A stretch of DNA of 64,000 nucleotides from Mucilaginibacter sp. GTDB lineage: Bacteria; Bacteroidota; Bacteroidia; Sphingobacteriales; Sphingobacteriaceae. This document shows, piece by piece, positions 44,734 to 54,200 of the stretch. Every line of letters starts with the position of its first letter. The first letter of the stretch is position 1. The translations under genes and the position numbers were made by a program. The stretch is taken from positions 62,001 through 126,000 of the forward strand of contig JARLHA010000032.1 of the NCBI GenBank assembly GCA_031292485.1. The letters run 5' to 3'. The notes under the pieces are model-generated. The model had not been told where the DNA came from. It did not search any database and saw only the letters and a program-made list of their open reading frames with translations.

Positions 44734-45828
44734 CTAATAATATTGTACCAGCGCTATATGATCATAATCTTTCAAGATATCCTGATCAACAAATTCTATA
44801 TCACCGCCATTCTGCAACACCTTTTCAATAATATCATCCACTGCGTCTCTTATATAGGGGAATTTATCGAAGGGTTCAACCAATTCGTCAATAATAGCTT
44901 GGGTGGCTCCGTGTTGCGCGGCATACCTGAAATTTTTTTCAACCACCAATAGGCGCCCATTTTGGCCGACTGCTTCGTGCCACACATCCTTTATCCCGAC
45001 GGCCAGTTTATTTGCGCCGGCTGCTTCTTCTAATTTATCCAGTAGCTTTTTCTCTTCAAGTTTCTCCCATCCGGCAATATACCGGCTTGCTGTTTCCCTG
45101 AGATCCGGCAAAGTCGCTTCTTCATAATTTCCGTGTATATATTCAATCACAGCCGCAGCGTGCCTGGTAAGCTTTTTGAAATGACCCGCAATCCTTTCAG
45201 TGCCCAACACCACAAGAGGCAATTTGTAAGTATTCAGTATCTTGTTCAGGCCGTTATCAATGTTCAGTAAAAACTTATCCATTATGGTTTCTTTCCGGTC
45301 AGACATATCGGAGAAATTTGCTACCCTTTCCGGTGCATCATTCACATAAGCATATACTGATTCCGGCATATTTAACTCCACCCTGAGAAGTTCTGCATTC
45401 CCCAGGTAAATCTTCGTCTCCTTCCCGCTCAGCACGAGTAAAAGGTATTTGTGCAATTGCTTAGTATTATAAACCAGATCGCGTATTTCGAAAGAATCAT
45501 CCACAATAACTTTTTCTTCCACAGGAATATCCAGATATAGTACTTTTTCAAATACTAGTGATACATAGATAACAATTCCCTTTTTTCCGGTATTGAAATC
45601 GATATTTTCGATCACCTCCAGGAGTTTTTGCATTAGTAATTTACAAATCTCAGCGGGGTAATTAAAAATTAACTCCCGTTCCACTTTGTCGGCCGCTATC
45701 TTCAGGGAATGTCTCAATTCTGTATGTAAATTGATTTTGGTTTTAAACGGCATTATAATAGAAACAGCAGGCCTATAGTGTACCGCTTTCAGCACGTCTT
45801 TTATTTCGGGTGTAATAAATTGGTTCAT
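44734..45828 (-). CDS. baeRF3 / Balon-type ribosome hibernation protein
   Basis: A 364-residue cytoplasmic protein of the bacterial archaeo-eukaryotic release-factor-like family 3, the group to which the hibernation factor Balon (AOC03_06830) is assigned. Recognisable parts are the N-domain (RPAVSIIMPFKTKINLH), the central KQLHKYLLLVLSGKETKIYLGNAELLR, with VLGTERIAGHFKKLT at the start of the C-half, and a C-terminus ending YDHIALVQYY. Such proteins occupy the ribosomal A site during stress in the characterised case. Divergent from a ferritin-like stress gene across 361 nt. A hairpin or operator CGGGAA..TTCCCG (45870-45887) sits 42 nt ahead of the ATG. Family assignment is from memory of motif layout. 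Confidence 0.75.
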   Translation of the reverse strand: MNQFITPEIKDVLKAVHYRPAVSIIMPFKTKINLHTELRHSLKIAADKVERELIFNYPAEICKLLMQKLLEVIENIDFNTGKKGIVIYVSLVFEKVLYLDIPVEEKVIVDDSFEIRDLVYNTKQLHKYLLLVLSGKETKIYLGNAELLRVELNMPESVYAYVNDAPERVANFSDMSDRKETIMDKFLLNIDNGLNKILNTYKLPLVVLGTERIAGHFKKLTRHAAAVIEYIHGNYEEATLPDLRETASRYIAGWEKLEEKKLLDKLEEAAGANKLAVGIKDVWHEAVGQNGRLLVVEKNFRYAAQHGATQAIIDELVEPFDKFPYIRDAVDDIIEKVLQNGGDIEFVDQDILKDYDHIALVQYY

Positions 45829-46189
45829 GATAAACTAATTAAGAAATCTAAAATACGCTCAATCAATTGCGGGAAAATTGATTCCCGTCACTAAAGCCAA
45901 TGATCTTGAACACTAAAGATTTATATAGGCATAACGGTATGGCGTTGCTTTTACTCCGCGAAACCAGGTTCAGAAAACACATAGTGTACAAATTGAAACA
46001 CGTTTTTACGTGCTTTTGAAGAGGGTTATTAGTTCGGCTCAACCTTTCGTAACTTTTTGATTTCATCAAAAACAAGGTCGCAGCGTATCAGGTTGCCGGA
46101 TAATGATAAGAATCATTTTATAAATTGACCAGCAACATGATTGAATCATCAGGCGCGGGATAAATTTGTTATAAGAAAACAATACTATC
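45829..46189. other. Divergent promoter region between baeRF3 and ferritin-like genes
   Basis: Contains two short perfect inverted repeats, CGGGAA-aattga-TTCCCG (45870-45887) and CACGT-tttt-ACGTG (45999-46012). It also holds a -7 element TAAATTTG (46161-46168) ending 21 nt before the ATG at 46190, with TTG at 46141-46143 as a possible -33. No coding sequence is apparent. Confidence 0.5.
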
Positions 46190-46708
46190 ATGGAAACTAA
46201 CTCAACTATTGTAACGCTTCACAATCTGCTTGATTTTAACGCAGGCAAATTTACCTGTGCAGAAAATGAATTAAAAAAAAGCATGCCAGGATGGATCGGC
46301 AAGGCCGATTCTGTATTACTTAAGGGGGTTTTGCAAAAGTATCTTGATTTCACAGAGCAACATATTGAAAAAATGGAAAGCTTTTTCAAGGAAGAACAAT
46401 TCAATTCAATCGCTCTGGTTAATCCTGTGATGGATGCATTTATAAAAGAAACAGACGAAAGCCTTTTATATTGTGCCGATGCTGCCGTAAAAGACGCTTG
46501 TTTGCTGGCTTGTATACAGGATATCAATCACTTTAAAATTAGCAAATATGGAACAGCATCCGCGTTTGCAAGGGATCTGGGCCTGGATAAGGCAGCAGCT
46601 CTTTTTTATGAATTAGAGATCAATGAGAAACACATTGATGACCGCTTGTCTCAACTGGCTACGCACGAAATAAATATTAAGGCAAAAACGGCGGTTCTAT
46701 TACCTTGA
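46190..46708 (+). CDS. Ferritin-like DUF892 (YciE-type) stress protein
   Basis: A 172-residue all-helical protein resembling the YciE/YciF ferritin-like family. A typical opening (LHNLLDFNAGKFTCAENELKK) leads to helices with E/H pairs (LDFTEQHIEKMESFF), a helix DAAVKDACLLACIQDINHFK and a final helix with LEINEKHIDDRLSQLA. The ExxH-type pairs would form a diiron site, although spacing is looser than in YciF, so metal binding is uncertain. YciE-type genes are usually general-stress or osmotic-stress induced, which fits the divergent hibernation-factor gene. Confidence 0.7.
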   Translation: METNSTIVTLHNLLDFNAGKFTCAENELKKSMPGWIGKADSVLLKGVLQKYLDFTEQHIEKMESFFKEEQFNSIALVNPVMDAFIKETDESLLYCADAAVKDACLLACIQDINHFKISKYGTASAFARDLGLDKAAALFYELEINEKHIDDRLSQLATHEINIKAKTAVLLP

Positions 46709-47101
46709 TAAAGAAGATGGATATTCCGTAACCTAAGGACGCACGCTTCACGATTGGCAATTTGCCCTTAAAAACGAGCGTTATTTATTTACGTAGTATG
46801 AATGCTATTGTCATCTTTTGCACAGGTGCCCCCGGTGATCAATTAAGCAGTAGTTAACCGCAAATAATTCAATATCTGCAAAAAAAATTGGGTCTTTGCC
46901 TGGCTAACAACTCGTTATATTGATATAAAACAGTTGTGTTCCTTCTTAGAAATCAAGCTGAAATTATTTTTCATGTTTTTGACGTTAAAAAGTGGAACAA
47001 AAATAAGCTTTCAATCAGGTGTGTACAAGAGGTTCAACTATTTTACATTTTGATTTTTTATATGCGAATTGGTGGCTAAAATAGCCTTTTGGCACAAAAA
47101 T
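46709..47101. other. Intergenic stretch without recognised features
   Basis: AT-rich sequence after the ferritin-like gene. I see no coding frame with protein character and no RNA element; a small GGCTAAAATAGCC inverted repeat lies near 47073-47085 just beyond the tRNA terminator. Confidence 0.5.
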
Positions 47102-47134
47102 AAAAGCCTGCAGTCATTTGATTTGCAGGCTTTT
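47102..47134 (-). terminator. Intrinsic terminator of tRNA-Ser
   Basis: AAAAGCCTGCA (47102-47112) and TGCAGGCTTTT (47124-47134) form an 11-bp stem with an 11-nt loop. On the minus strand the stem is followed by TTTTATTTTTG, a good U-run, 25 nt after the tRNA 3' end. Confidence 0.85.
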
Positions 47135-47158
47135 ATCTATTTTTAATGTAGAAATCAG

Positions 47159-47245
47159 CGGTGAGGGAGGGATTCGAACCCTCGGTACAGTTTCCCGTAC
47201 GTCAGTTTAGCAAACTGATCCTTTCGGCCTCTCAGGCACCTCACC
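47159..47245 (-). tRNA. tRNA-Ser (anticodon GCU)
   Basis: An 87-nt class II tRNA. Acceptor stem GGTGAGG/CCTCACC with discriminator G, anticodon stem TCAGT/ACTGA enclosing TTGCTAA (anticodon GCT, reading AGC/AGU), a long variable arm (CGTACGGGAAACTGTACCG) as required for serine, and T arm GAGGGTTCGAATCCCTC. CCA is not encoded. It has its own promoter and terminator, so it is a single-gene transcript. Confidence 0.97.
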
Positions 47246-47294
47246 AATTTTTTTGTTTACGACTGTTATTTCTTAAACCCTTTTTTCGGGACTG

Positions 47295-47324
47295 CAAATA
47301 TAGCAATTCGGTTAAGCCGTCAAA
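47295..47324 (-). promoter_or_regulatory. Promoter of tRNA-Ser
   Basis: Minus strand reads TTTG (47324-47321), 18 nt, TATATTTG (47302-47295), a near-perfect Bacteroidota promoter. Transcription would begin near 47288, about 43 nt before the mature tRNA. The stretch 47325-47546 that follows on the plus strand shows no other feature. Confidence 0.75.
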
Positions 47325-47546
47325 AAAAAATTTGTTTTATTGGTAAATAGAGCGATTTAAAGCGGCAATCTCAGATTTTTTGGTTTGTATTCCATAGATA
47401 ATCAGCTGTCTGCCGGTTATTTGTAATAATGAGGTTTTGAGCCCCGAGACCTCCCAGTAGTAAATATTTTATGAAATACCCCTGAGAAAAGCTTTTTCAG
47501 TTGAGTTTTTGCTGCGCGACAGGCTAAAAAAAATATTTCTCAAATA

Positions 47547-47577
47547 TTTGTTATTCTAAAAAACAACTTTACATTTG
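47547..47577 (+). promoter_or_regulatory. Promoter of the ABC-transporter operon
   Basis: TTTG (47547-47550), 19 nt, TACATTTG (47570-47577): an exact match to the Bacteroidota consensus. The start point would be near 47583, inside the palindrome that follows, leaving a leader of about 20 nt before the ATG at 47605. Confidence 0.8.
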
Positions 47578-47603
47578 TAGTGTACTATTATACTAATACA
47601 CTA
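47578..47603 (+). promoter_or_regulatory. Operator-like palindrome, probable GntR (YtrA-type) site
   Basis: TAGTGTA (47578-47584) and TACACTA (47597-47603) are exact reverse complements separated by 12 nt. The element starts at the base after the -7 box, covers the likely transcription start and ends one base before the first start codon. Its size and AGTGTA..TACACT arms resemble sites described for YtrA-type GntR repressors, and a YtrA-like gene is third in the operon, so autoregulation is the natural inference. Confidence 0.7.
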
Positions 47604-47604
47604 T

Positions 47605-48456
47605 ATGAGTGTGATACAAATTGAAAATTTAAGTTTTGGATACAGGAAAAAAGATCTCCTTTTTGAGGGCCTAAACCTTTCATTAAACAAAGGGCATATA
47701 TACGGACTGCTCGGGAAAAACGGGGCCGGGAAATCTACGCTGTTAAAAAATATGACAGGGCTTGCTTTTCCGCAAAAGGGTAATTGTTTGTATAACGGTA
47801 TAAATGTTTCAAAACGCCCTGTTTCTGTTTTGGAGGATATCTATTTTATTGCCGAGGAGTTATATGTTCCCTCGCTTGCGCCCGTGCAGTTTGTAGCCAG
47901 CACCGCCGGGTTTTATCCTAAGTTCAGTCAAAGCGATTTTTACCACTACCTGAAGATGCTGGAGGTTGATATGGACGGCAAAATGGATAAACAATCCTTT
48001 GGTCAGCAGAAGAAAGCGATGATAGCTTTCGGGCTTGCCACAAACACAAACCTTTTGATAATGGATGAGCCTACCAATGGACTGGATATCCCTTCAAAAG
48101 TACAGTTTCGCAAATTGATCGCGTCCGTACTTACCGAAGACCGCTGTATCGTGATCTCTACCCACCAGGTACGCGACCTCGACAGCCTGATCGATACTTT
48201 ATTGGTTTTGAATGACCGTGAAATTGTGGTTAACCTGCCAATGGATGAGGTGGTGGACAAGCTGATTTTTGGTCTTTACCCCAATACTGAAGGCCTGCCT
48301 GTAATTTATGAAGAAGAAAGTATCCGTGGCAAAAATGCCATCCTTCGCAATACAACCGGCAAGTTTAGCAAAGTTGACCTGGAATTGCTTTTCAACGGCA
48401 TTATAACCGGTAATAAAACCTTATTGGAAATTTTAAAAGCATCGCCCAATGAATAA
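47605..48456 (+). CDS. ABC transporter ATP-binding protein (system 1)
   Basis: A 283-residue ATPase of the YtrB-like class. Walker A GKNGAGKST (37-45), Walker B LLIMDEPTNGLD (about 150-161) and a switch histidine in STHQVRDL. The signature is QSFGQQKKA in place of LSGGQ, a deviation seen in this subgroup. The C-terminal 70 residues (GLPVIYEEESIRGKNAILRN) form a small regulatory-looking domain. The ATG is one base after the operator. Overlaps the permease gene by 8 nt, so they form one transporter. Substrate unknown; YtrA-controlled systems often answer cell-envelope stress. Confidence 0.9.
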   Translation: MSVIQIENLSFGYRKKDLLFEGLNLSLNKGHIYGLLGKNGAGKSTLLKNMTGLAFPQKGNCLYNGINVSKRPVSVLEDIYFIAEELYVPSLAPVQFVASTAGFYPKFSQSDFYHYLKMLEVDMDGKMDKQSFGQQKKAMIAFGLATNTNLLIMDEPTNGLDIPSKVQFRKLIASVLTEDRCIVISTHQVRDLDSLIDTLLVLNDREIVVNLPMDEVVDKLIFGLYPNTEGLPVIYEEESIRGKNAILRNTTGKFSKVDLELLFNGIITGNKTLLEILKASPNE

Positions 48457-49216
48457 CATATTTAACTTAAGCAGGTTCAACAGGCTGTTTGTAAAGCATA
48501 CGGTCGAAAATTATAAAAGCTACCTGATGTCGTTAACCGTGTTGATGGGGGTGATGATATTAGGCGGTAGTTTTTTAATTTATATGATAGAGGCCCCAAT
48601 GGATAGGGGCTTGCAAACTGCTCTTTTCTCCATCATCCTTTTATTAGCCGGAACGATATTTACCAGTACCATTTTTTCGGGTTATGGCGATAAGAAAAAA
48701 GCTGTCGCGCTGCTTACCCTGCCTGCCTCGCATTTTGAAAAATATCTGGTGGCCTGGATCTATTCTTTTTTGCTGTTTATAATACTTTATACAGCTGGTT
48801 TTTTCCTTGTTGTATCATTCGCGATAAATGTTAAACATTTTCCGGGACACCAGGACGGGGTAATCAATTTTTTTAAAACACCTGTATGTCAAATGTACAT
48901 CTTATATGCATTGATGCACGCAGTTGCTTTTTACGGGGCAATTTTTTACGATAAATTACACTTTATAAAAACAGCCTTTTTATTTTTCATATCAGTTGGA
49001 TTATTAATTGCCATCAATAAAATTCTGCTGAGTGTTTTTATCCCGAAAACCATTGAAACGACGGTGCCATTTGGAAACTTAAGGATTCAAAGTGATCAGC
49101 AAACTTTCGAGATTAACGTTAGTCAACAGGATTACTGGATGATAGCAATCATCTCAGTTTTAGCAGTTGTTTTTTGGATAGCGGCCTATTTCAGGCTAAA
49201 AGAAAAGCAGGTTTAA
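48449..49216 (+). CDS. ABC transporter permease-like membrane protein (system 1)
   Basis: A 255-residue integral membrane protein with six predicted TM helices (YLMSLTVLMGVMILGGSFLI first; IIVLAVVFWIAAYF-like last). It has the ABC-2 style motif STIFSGYGDKKKAVALLTLP, in which a short amphipathic segment precedes TM3. Its start overlaps the ATPase gene by 8 nt. Most likely dimerises with, or alone serves, the ATPase upstream. No substrate clue. Closely followed (15 nt) by the regulator gene. Confidence 0.8.
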   Translation: MNNIFNLSRFNRLFVKHTVENYKSYLMSLTVLMGVMILGGSFLIYMIEAPMDRGLQTALFSIILLLAGTIFTSTIFSGYGDKKKAVALLTLPASHFEKYLVAWIYSFLLFIILYTAGFFLVVSFAINVKHFPGHQDGVINFFKTPVCQMYILYALMHAVAFYGAIFYDKLHFIKTAFLFFISVGLLIAINKILLSVFIPKTIETTVPFGNLRIQSDQQTFEINVSQQDYWMIAIISVLAVVFWIAAYFRLKEKQV

Positions 49217-49231
49217 TAAACAAGTAGAAAA

Positions 49232-49627
49232 ATGGAGTTTAGAGATAACGAAGCCATCTACCTGCAGATTGCCGCTTTTGTAAGTGAAAATATCCTTGCG
49301 GGTAAATGGCCGGCAGAACAAAAGATACCATCGGTACGCGACCTGGCTGTGGAACTGGAAGTTAACCCCAATACGGTGATGCGATCATACGAGTTTTTGC
49401 AAAACCAGGGGGTGATTTATAACAAAAGAGGGCTGGGTTTATTTGTGGCTCCTGATGGGTATGACAAAATTAAAGCGTACCGGCGCGACCGCTTTATTGA
49501 ACAGGACCTGCAAGGCATTTTCAGAAATATGTATTTGCTGGATATCAACTTCGATGAAATGCAGCAATGGTATGAGCGGTTTAAAAAGGATAATTACAAA
49601 TCTGACAATAACGATGAAAACAAGTAA
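49232..49627 (+). CDS. GntR-family regulator, YtrA-like
   Basis: A 131-residue winged-helix regulator: GntR HTH at about 10-75 (PSVRDLAVELEVNPNTVMRS, GVIYNKRGLGLFVA) with only a short C-terminal helical tail (YRRDRFIEQDLQGIFRNMYL), which is the mark of the YtrA subfamily; it lacks an FCD or UTRA ligand domain. It probably dimerises through the tail and binds the palindrome at 47578-47603. Unusual position: third in the operon it is expected to repress. Its last 14 nt overlap the next gene. Confidence 0.92.
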   Translation: MEFRDNEAIYLQIAAFVSENILAGKWPAEQKIPSVRDLAVELEVNPNTVMRSYEFLQNQGVIYNKRGLGLFVAPDGYDKIKAYRRDRFIEQDLQGIFRNMYLLDINFDEMQQWYERFKKDNYKSDNNDENK

Positions 49628-50366
49628 TAAATTGGTAATTACGGGAATCATCCTGGTTTTAATATCGCTGGCAGGGTACGATTTTTTGCTTAAGAGGGCT
49701 TATATTTCAGGAAAATACAAAGATCCTTACAATACTTTTGTCGATTTGAACTTTAAGGGTTTTGATACAGTTGACCTGGTTTCCTCAACGGCCGTAAATG
49801 TAAAATTTGTGCAGGGGCCGTTTCGTGTAAGGATCGATTCGAATTTTGCAGAATACACGCGCATCAAACAAACAGGCAAGCGGCTGCAGATCAACGCTGT
49901 GTTTGAAGCTAATTACCTGTCTGATCCTAACCCCTATATTATGGTGATTTCATGTCCTCACCTGTCGGTTATTAATATCGACGCCACCTACAAAGCAGAC
50001 GGTAAACAGGTAACAGATACCATTGTAAGGGATGACTGGAGGATGCGTAAGGTTTTGATAGATGGATTTAAGCAGGATAGTTTAATTATTAACCAGGATT
50101 ATGGCAGTACGGTTGTTCTTGTAAACAGTCATCTGCAATCAGTCAACACTGCCACCGGCAGAAGCGGGAAGAGCGGTTCAAAACTGGTTATACTTGAGCA
50201 TAATCAAATACAAAAAGCACATCTTGATATTCTGAATAACAGCACATTATTATTAGATAATGCGCAAATCGGCGATCTGCATTACAACTTAGCTGATAGC
50301 GCCAACTTGATACTGACAGGTAAAGCCACCAACTTATTAAACAATTCTAAACCTCATCAAAAATGA
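49614..50366 (+). CDS. Membrane-anchored beta-repeat protein (DUF2807-like)
   Basis: A 250-residue protein with an N-terminal TM anchor (LVITGIILVLISLAGYDFLL) and an extracytoplasmic body of repeated short beta strands (FDTVDLVSSTAVNVKFVQG, LQINAVFEANYL, NNSTLLLDNAQIGDLHYNL), similar to the head-GIN/DUF2807 fold of putative adhesins. The start is the ATG at 49614, overlapping the regulator gene by 14 nt; the longer open frame upstream has no protein character. Overlaps the next ATPase gene by ATGA. Being wedged between a regulator and an ABC system suggests a sensing or accessory role in the envelope, which is inference. Confidence 0.65.
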   Translation: MKTSNKLVITGIILVLISLAGYDFLLKRAYISGKYKDPYNTFVDLNFKGFDTVDLVSSTAVNVKFVQGPFRVRIDSNFAEYTRIKQTGKRLQINAVFEANYLSDPNPYIMVISCPHLSVINIDATYKADGKQVTDTIVRDDWRMRKVLIDGFKQDSLIINQDYGSTVVLVNSHLQSVNTATGRSGKSGSKLVILEHNQIQKAHLDILNNSTLLLDNAQIGDLHYNLADSANLILTGKATNLLNNSKPHQK

Positions 50367-51250
50367 AATTAACAATCAACAACCTATCCAAAACCTACCC
50401 AAATGGGGTACAGGCGATAAAGGATGTATCATTAACGCTTAATAATGGCATGTTCGGGCTGTTGGGACCGAACGGTGCAGGTAAATCCTCGCTGATGCGT
50501 ACCATTGCCACCTTGCAGGAAGCCGATTCGGGCAGCGTTTTTCTGGACGACCTGGATGTGCTAAAAAGCAAAACAGAAGTACGGCAATTGCTTGGTTATT
50601 TGCCACAGGAGTTTGGTGTATATCCTAAAATATCGGCTGAGCGAATGCTGGATCATATCGCTCAATTAAAAGGAATTGGCAATAAAACCGAGCGAAAGGA
50701 TCTGGTAAATTCCCTGCTGGAGAATGTCAACCTGTCAAAAGATAAAAAGAAGCACCTGGGGACATATTCAGGCGGGATGAAGCAACGCTTTGGCATAGCC
50801 CAGGCCCTGATTGGCAACCCGAAACTGATTATTGTAGACGAGCCAACGGCGGGCCTCGACCCGGCGGAGAGAAATCGTTTTTACAACTTATTGAGCCAGT
50901 TAGGGGAGAATACCATCGTCATCCTTTCAACCCATATTGTAGAAGACGTGAGCACGCTTTGTTCCAATTTCGCGATCATTTGCATGGGGGAGGTTTTGTA
51001 TTCAGGCGAACCTGAGAAGGCGGTAAACGAAATGGAAGGGAAAATATTCAGCAAGGCCATCAATAAAACGGAGCTGGGGCATTACCAGGATGATTTTAAA
51101 GTGATCTCTACCCAATTAAAAACAGGCAAATTACATATCAGGATAAAACAGGAAACCGAACCGGGGAACGGCTTTACTCCGGCCATCCCCAACCTGGAGG
51201 ATGTATACTTCAGCAATATTGCTACCCGTGTTGATGTTAATACTATTTAA
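50363..51250 (+). CDS. ABC transporter ATP-binding protein (system 2)
   Basis: A 295-residue ATPase of the ABC-2 exporter class with Walker A GPNGAGKSS (35-43), Q-loop LGYLPQEFGVYP, full signature YSGGMKQR (about 135-142), Walker B LIIVDEPTAGLDP (about 155-167) and switch STHIVEDV. The C-terminal extension (from about 215) is typical of drug/peptide exporters. ATGA overlap with the preceding gene; the fused permease gene starts 22 nt after its stop. Confidence 0.94.
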   Translation: MKLTINNLSKTYPNGVQAIKDVSLTLNNGMFGLLGPNGAGKSSLMRTIATLQEADSGSVFLDDLDVLKSKTEVRQLLGYLPQEFGVYPKISAERMLDHIAQLKGIGNKTERKDLVNSLLENVNLSKDKKKHLGTYSGGMKQRFGIAQALIGNPKLIIVDEPTAGLDPAERNRFYNLLSQLGENTIVILSTHIVEDVSTLCSNFAIICMGEVLYSGEPEKAVNEMEGKIFSKAINKTELGHYQDDFKVISTQLKTGKLHIRIKQETEPGNGFTPAIPNLEDVYFSNIATRVDVNTI

Positions 51251-51272
51251 CCACCCATTAAACTTATTGGTT

Positions 51273-54200
51273 ATGTTTTGGAAAATATTTCTGTTCGAAA
51301 TTCAGAACAGGCTGAGAAGGCCTGCCGTATATTTATACTTTATTGCTGCGCTGATTTTTGCGACCTTCATTTTTGCAACCGGATCGATGCCATTGGCTGA
51401 AAAGGAGCATATTAATTCGCCATACACGATCGCATTGTATTGCGCGGCTATTACCATGCTTATGATGCTGATCAGTTCGTCAATAATGGGCACGTCACTA
51501 TACCGTGATATTGAATACAATACAAAGGATTATTACCTTACTTACCCAATAACACAGGCTGGATATTTTTGGGGGCGCTTCATTGGCTCATTTTCAAGCA
51601 TGTTGTTTATTGCTTCCGCGATAATTATCGGCGCTTACCTCGGCACCAAACTCGGACCTGCCACGGGCTGGAGCGACCCTAAGCAATATGGCCCCAATTA
51701 TTTAAGCTACTACCTGCATCCTTTTTTTACAATGGCCTTGCCCAACCTGTTTTTTACTTCTGCCCTGTTTTTTGGGCTGGTGGCCATAACCCGCAATGTA
51801 AAGGTAATTTATGCCGGAGGTATCTTACTGTTTTTAGGCTATTTTCTCTCCATATTTTTCCTTAACCATACCAATAACGCCACAGTAATTAACCTTGCTG
51901 ATCCGTTTGGAATTAACGGGGTGAGGTTGCAGACAAACAATTCTTCATCTATTCAACAAAATACCACCGCATTCCCTATTACCGGAACATTTTTGCTTAA
52001 CCGTGTGATTTGGACAGGTGTTGGCCTTGTGATCCTTTTGTATACCTATTTTACCTTTAGTTTTGAAAAATTCTTTAGTGGGAAACGAGATAAAGCCGCC
52101 ATTGATAATGAGCCTGCTTTAGCAAAGGAAACATTCGTCCCCAGTGCCAATACCAGCTTTAAAGGATCATACAACCGCAAAACACTAGCCAGTCTCACTA
52201 AAATTGAATTGCTGAATATCGTTCGCGATAATTATTTCTGGATCATTCTGTCGGCGGGTGTTTTTTTCCTTGGCTTTGTATTCTGGATGGGCAACAATGA
52301 CAACGGTGTGCCTGAATTTCCGCGTACGGTAATGCTGATGGGTATTTTCAATAGTGTTTTTCCCTTCTTTATCTTTTTTATCATCATATTTTATACCGGC
52401 GAAACACTTCACCGCGACCGCATAACCCGCTATGCCTATATCAATGATTCATTACCGCCGCCAAACTGGGTTTTAAACGGATCAAAACTAATAACCCTGT
52501 TAATACTAGGTTTAGGTTTAACATTAATTCCGCTGGTAACCGGCTTTGTGGTACAAACGGGCAAAGGTTTTCACAACTATAACTTTCCGGTTTATTTGAT
52601 CTATATGTTCATCATTACTTTGCCGTCATTGTTAGAGATGGTCGTGTTTTCGTACATGGTGCATGTGCTCATCAATAACAAATTCGTGGCCCATGGTATC
52701 GGTGTTTTCTTTTGGGTAGGTGTTTTCTTTTTGCGCACTACTGGCATTTTTAATTATAATTTACTGCTCTACTCGTACACCCCCTGGTTCGGCGTGTCTG
52801 ATATGGATGGAATTGGCCACATGATGGCGCCAGTCAATTGGTTTAACCTGTACTGGCTGCTTTTCGGAGGGCTATTGATCATCCTTTCGGCCCCGTTTTA
52901 TTACAGAGGAGTAATATCTTCCTTTAAGGAAAGGTTGCAGTTGGTTCCGGAGCGTTTTGATAGAAAAACGAAACTTTTTACCACCATTTTGCTGCTTTGT
53001 TTTTTGCCGGTTGCCGCTTATATCTATTATAACGTGAGTTACCTGAACAACTACACAATGAAAACAGAGGATGACAGCAGGGCAATCATTTATGAAAAAA
53101 CATTAAAACATTTCGCCAGCCTGCCATTACCAAAAATTACCAGGGTAAAAATGTTTGCTGATGTTTACCCTGATAAACAGGCTCAGTATGTAAAGGCTTT
53201 TTTAACGGTCGTTAATAAAAATAATAAGCCGATATCGCAGATGCTGTTGGATGGAGATCAGCTGGCGGATTATGATATTAAAATTGACGGCAAACCAATG
53301 CCGTTTACCACCCCTCTAATTTATCAAAGGGCATTTTTAAGCTGGTTCCGGTCAAAAAACGACACGGCGGCATATCGCTTATATCACTTTGGAAAACCAC
53401 TGGCAGCCGGCGATTCTGTCGAACTGGAGATCAATTCACAGGTAAGCTTCAAAGGATTTGCAAATGGTTTATATGGCGAAAGATTGTTGCATAATGGAAC
53501 CATTTTTACTGGTGGATTGCCTGAACTTGGTTATGACGATGATGATGAGATCAATAGCCCGTACGTGCGCAAGAAAGCCGGCCTGCCGCCAAAAGAGGAA
53601 GAGGAGATTGCACAAAATGACCCGGAGGGCGTCAATAACCTTAAAGCGGGCAAAGCGACCGATCTTTTTAGCTACGACCTTACCATAAGCACCTCCGGCG
53701 ATCAAACCATGATCTCATCTGGTGAATTGGTGAAGCAATGGAAACAAAACGGGCGAAACTATTTCCATTTTTTACAAAACCAGCCCGGCATGTACGCCCC
53801 GCTTGCTGCGGTGGGTGCAAAATATGCGGTAGCAAAGGATACTGTTCATCTGGGGCACCCGGTAAATGTTAGTATTTATTATCATCCCGAACATAACTGG
53901 AATATCAACAGGTTTATGGCTGCCTATAAAGATGGTCTGCACTATTTTAGCGCAGCATACGGTCCGTATCCTTTTAGAGATATCCGGCTGGCTGAGACAT
54001 CGCCATATGGGCCCCGTATTGGATCATTTACAACATTTGATACCTACGCCGAATATTTTGCATGGTGCGCCCATTTTGATGACCCTAATCAAACGGACTA
54101 TTGTTATTTTAATACCGCCCAGCAATTGGCGCAGCAGTGGTGGCGTTTCCAGGTAGCGCCAAATAATACAGTTGGGTCATTAAATATTGCCGAAGGTTTA

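Noticed and set aside
44622..44831. 69-codon plus-strand ORF after the sugar-phosphate transferase
   Set aside because: Its second half is antisense to the C-terminus of the baeRF3 gene and it has no protein-like features of its own.
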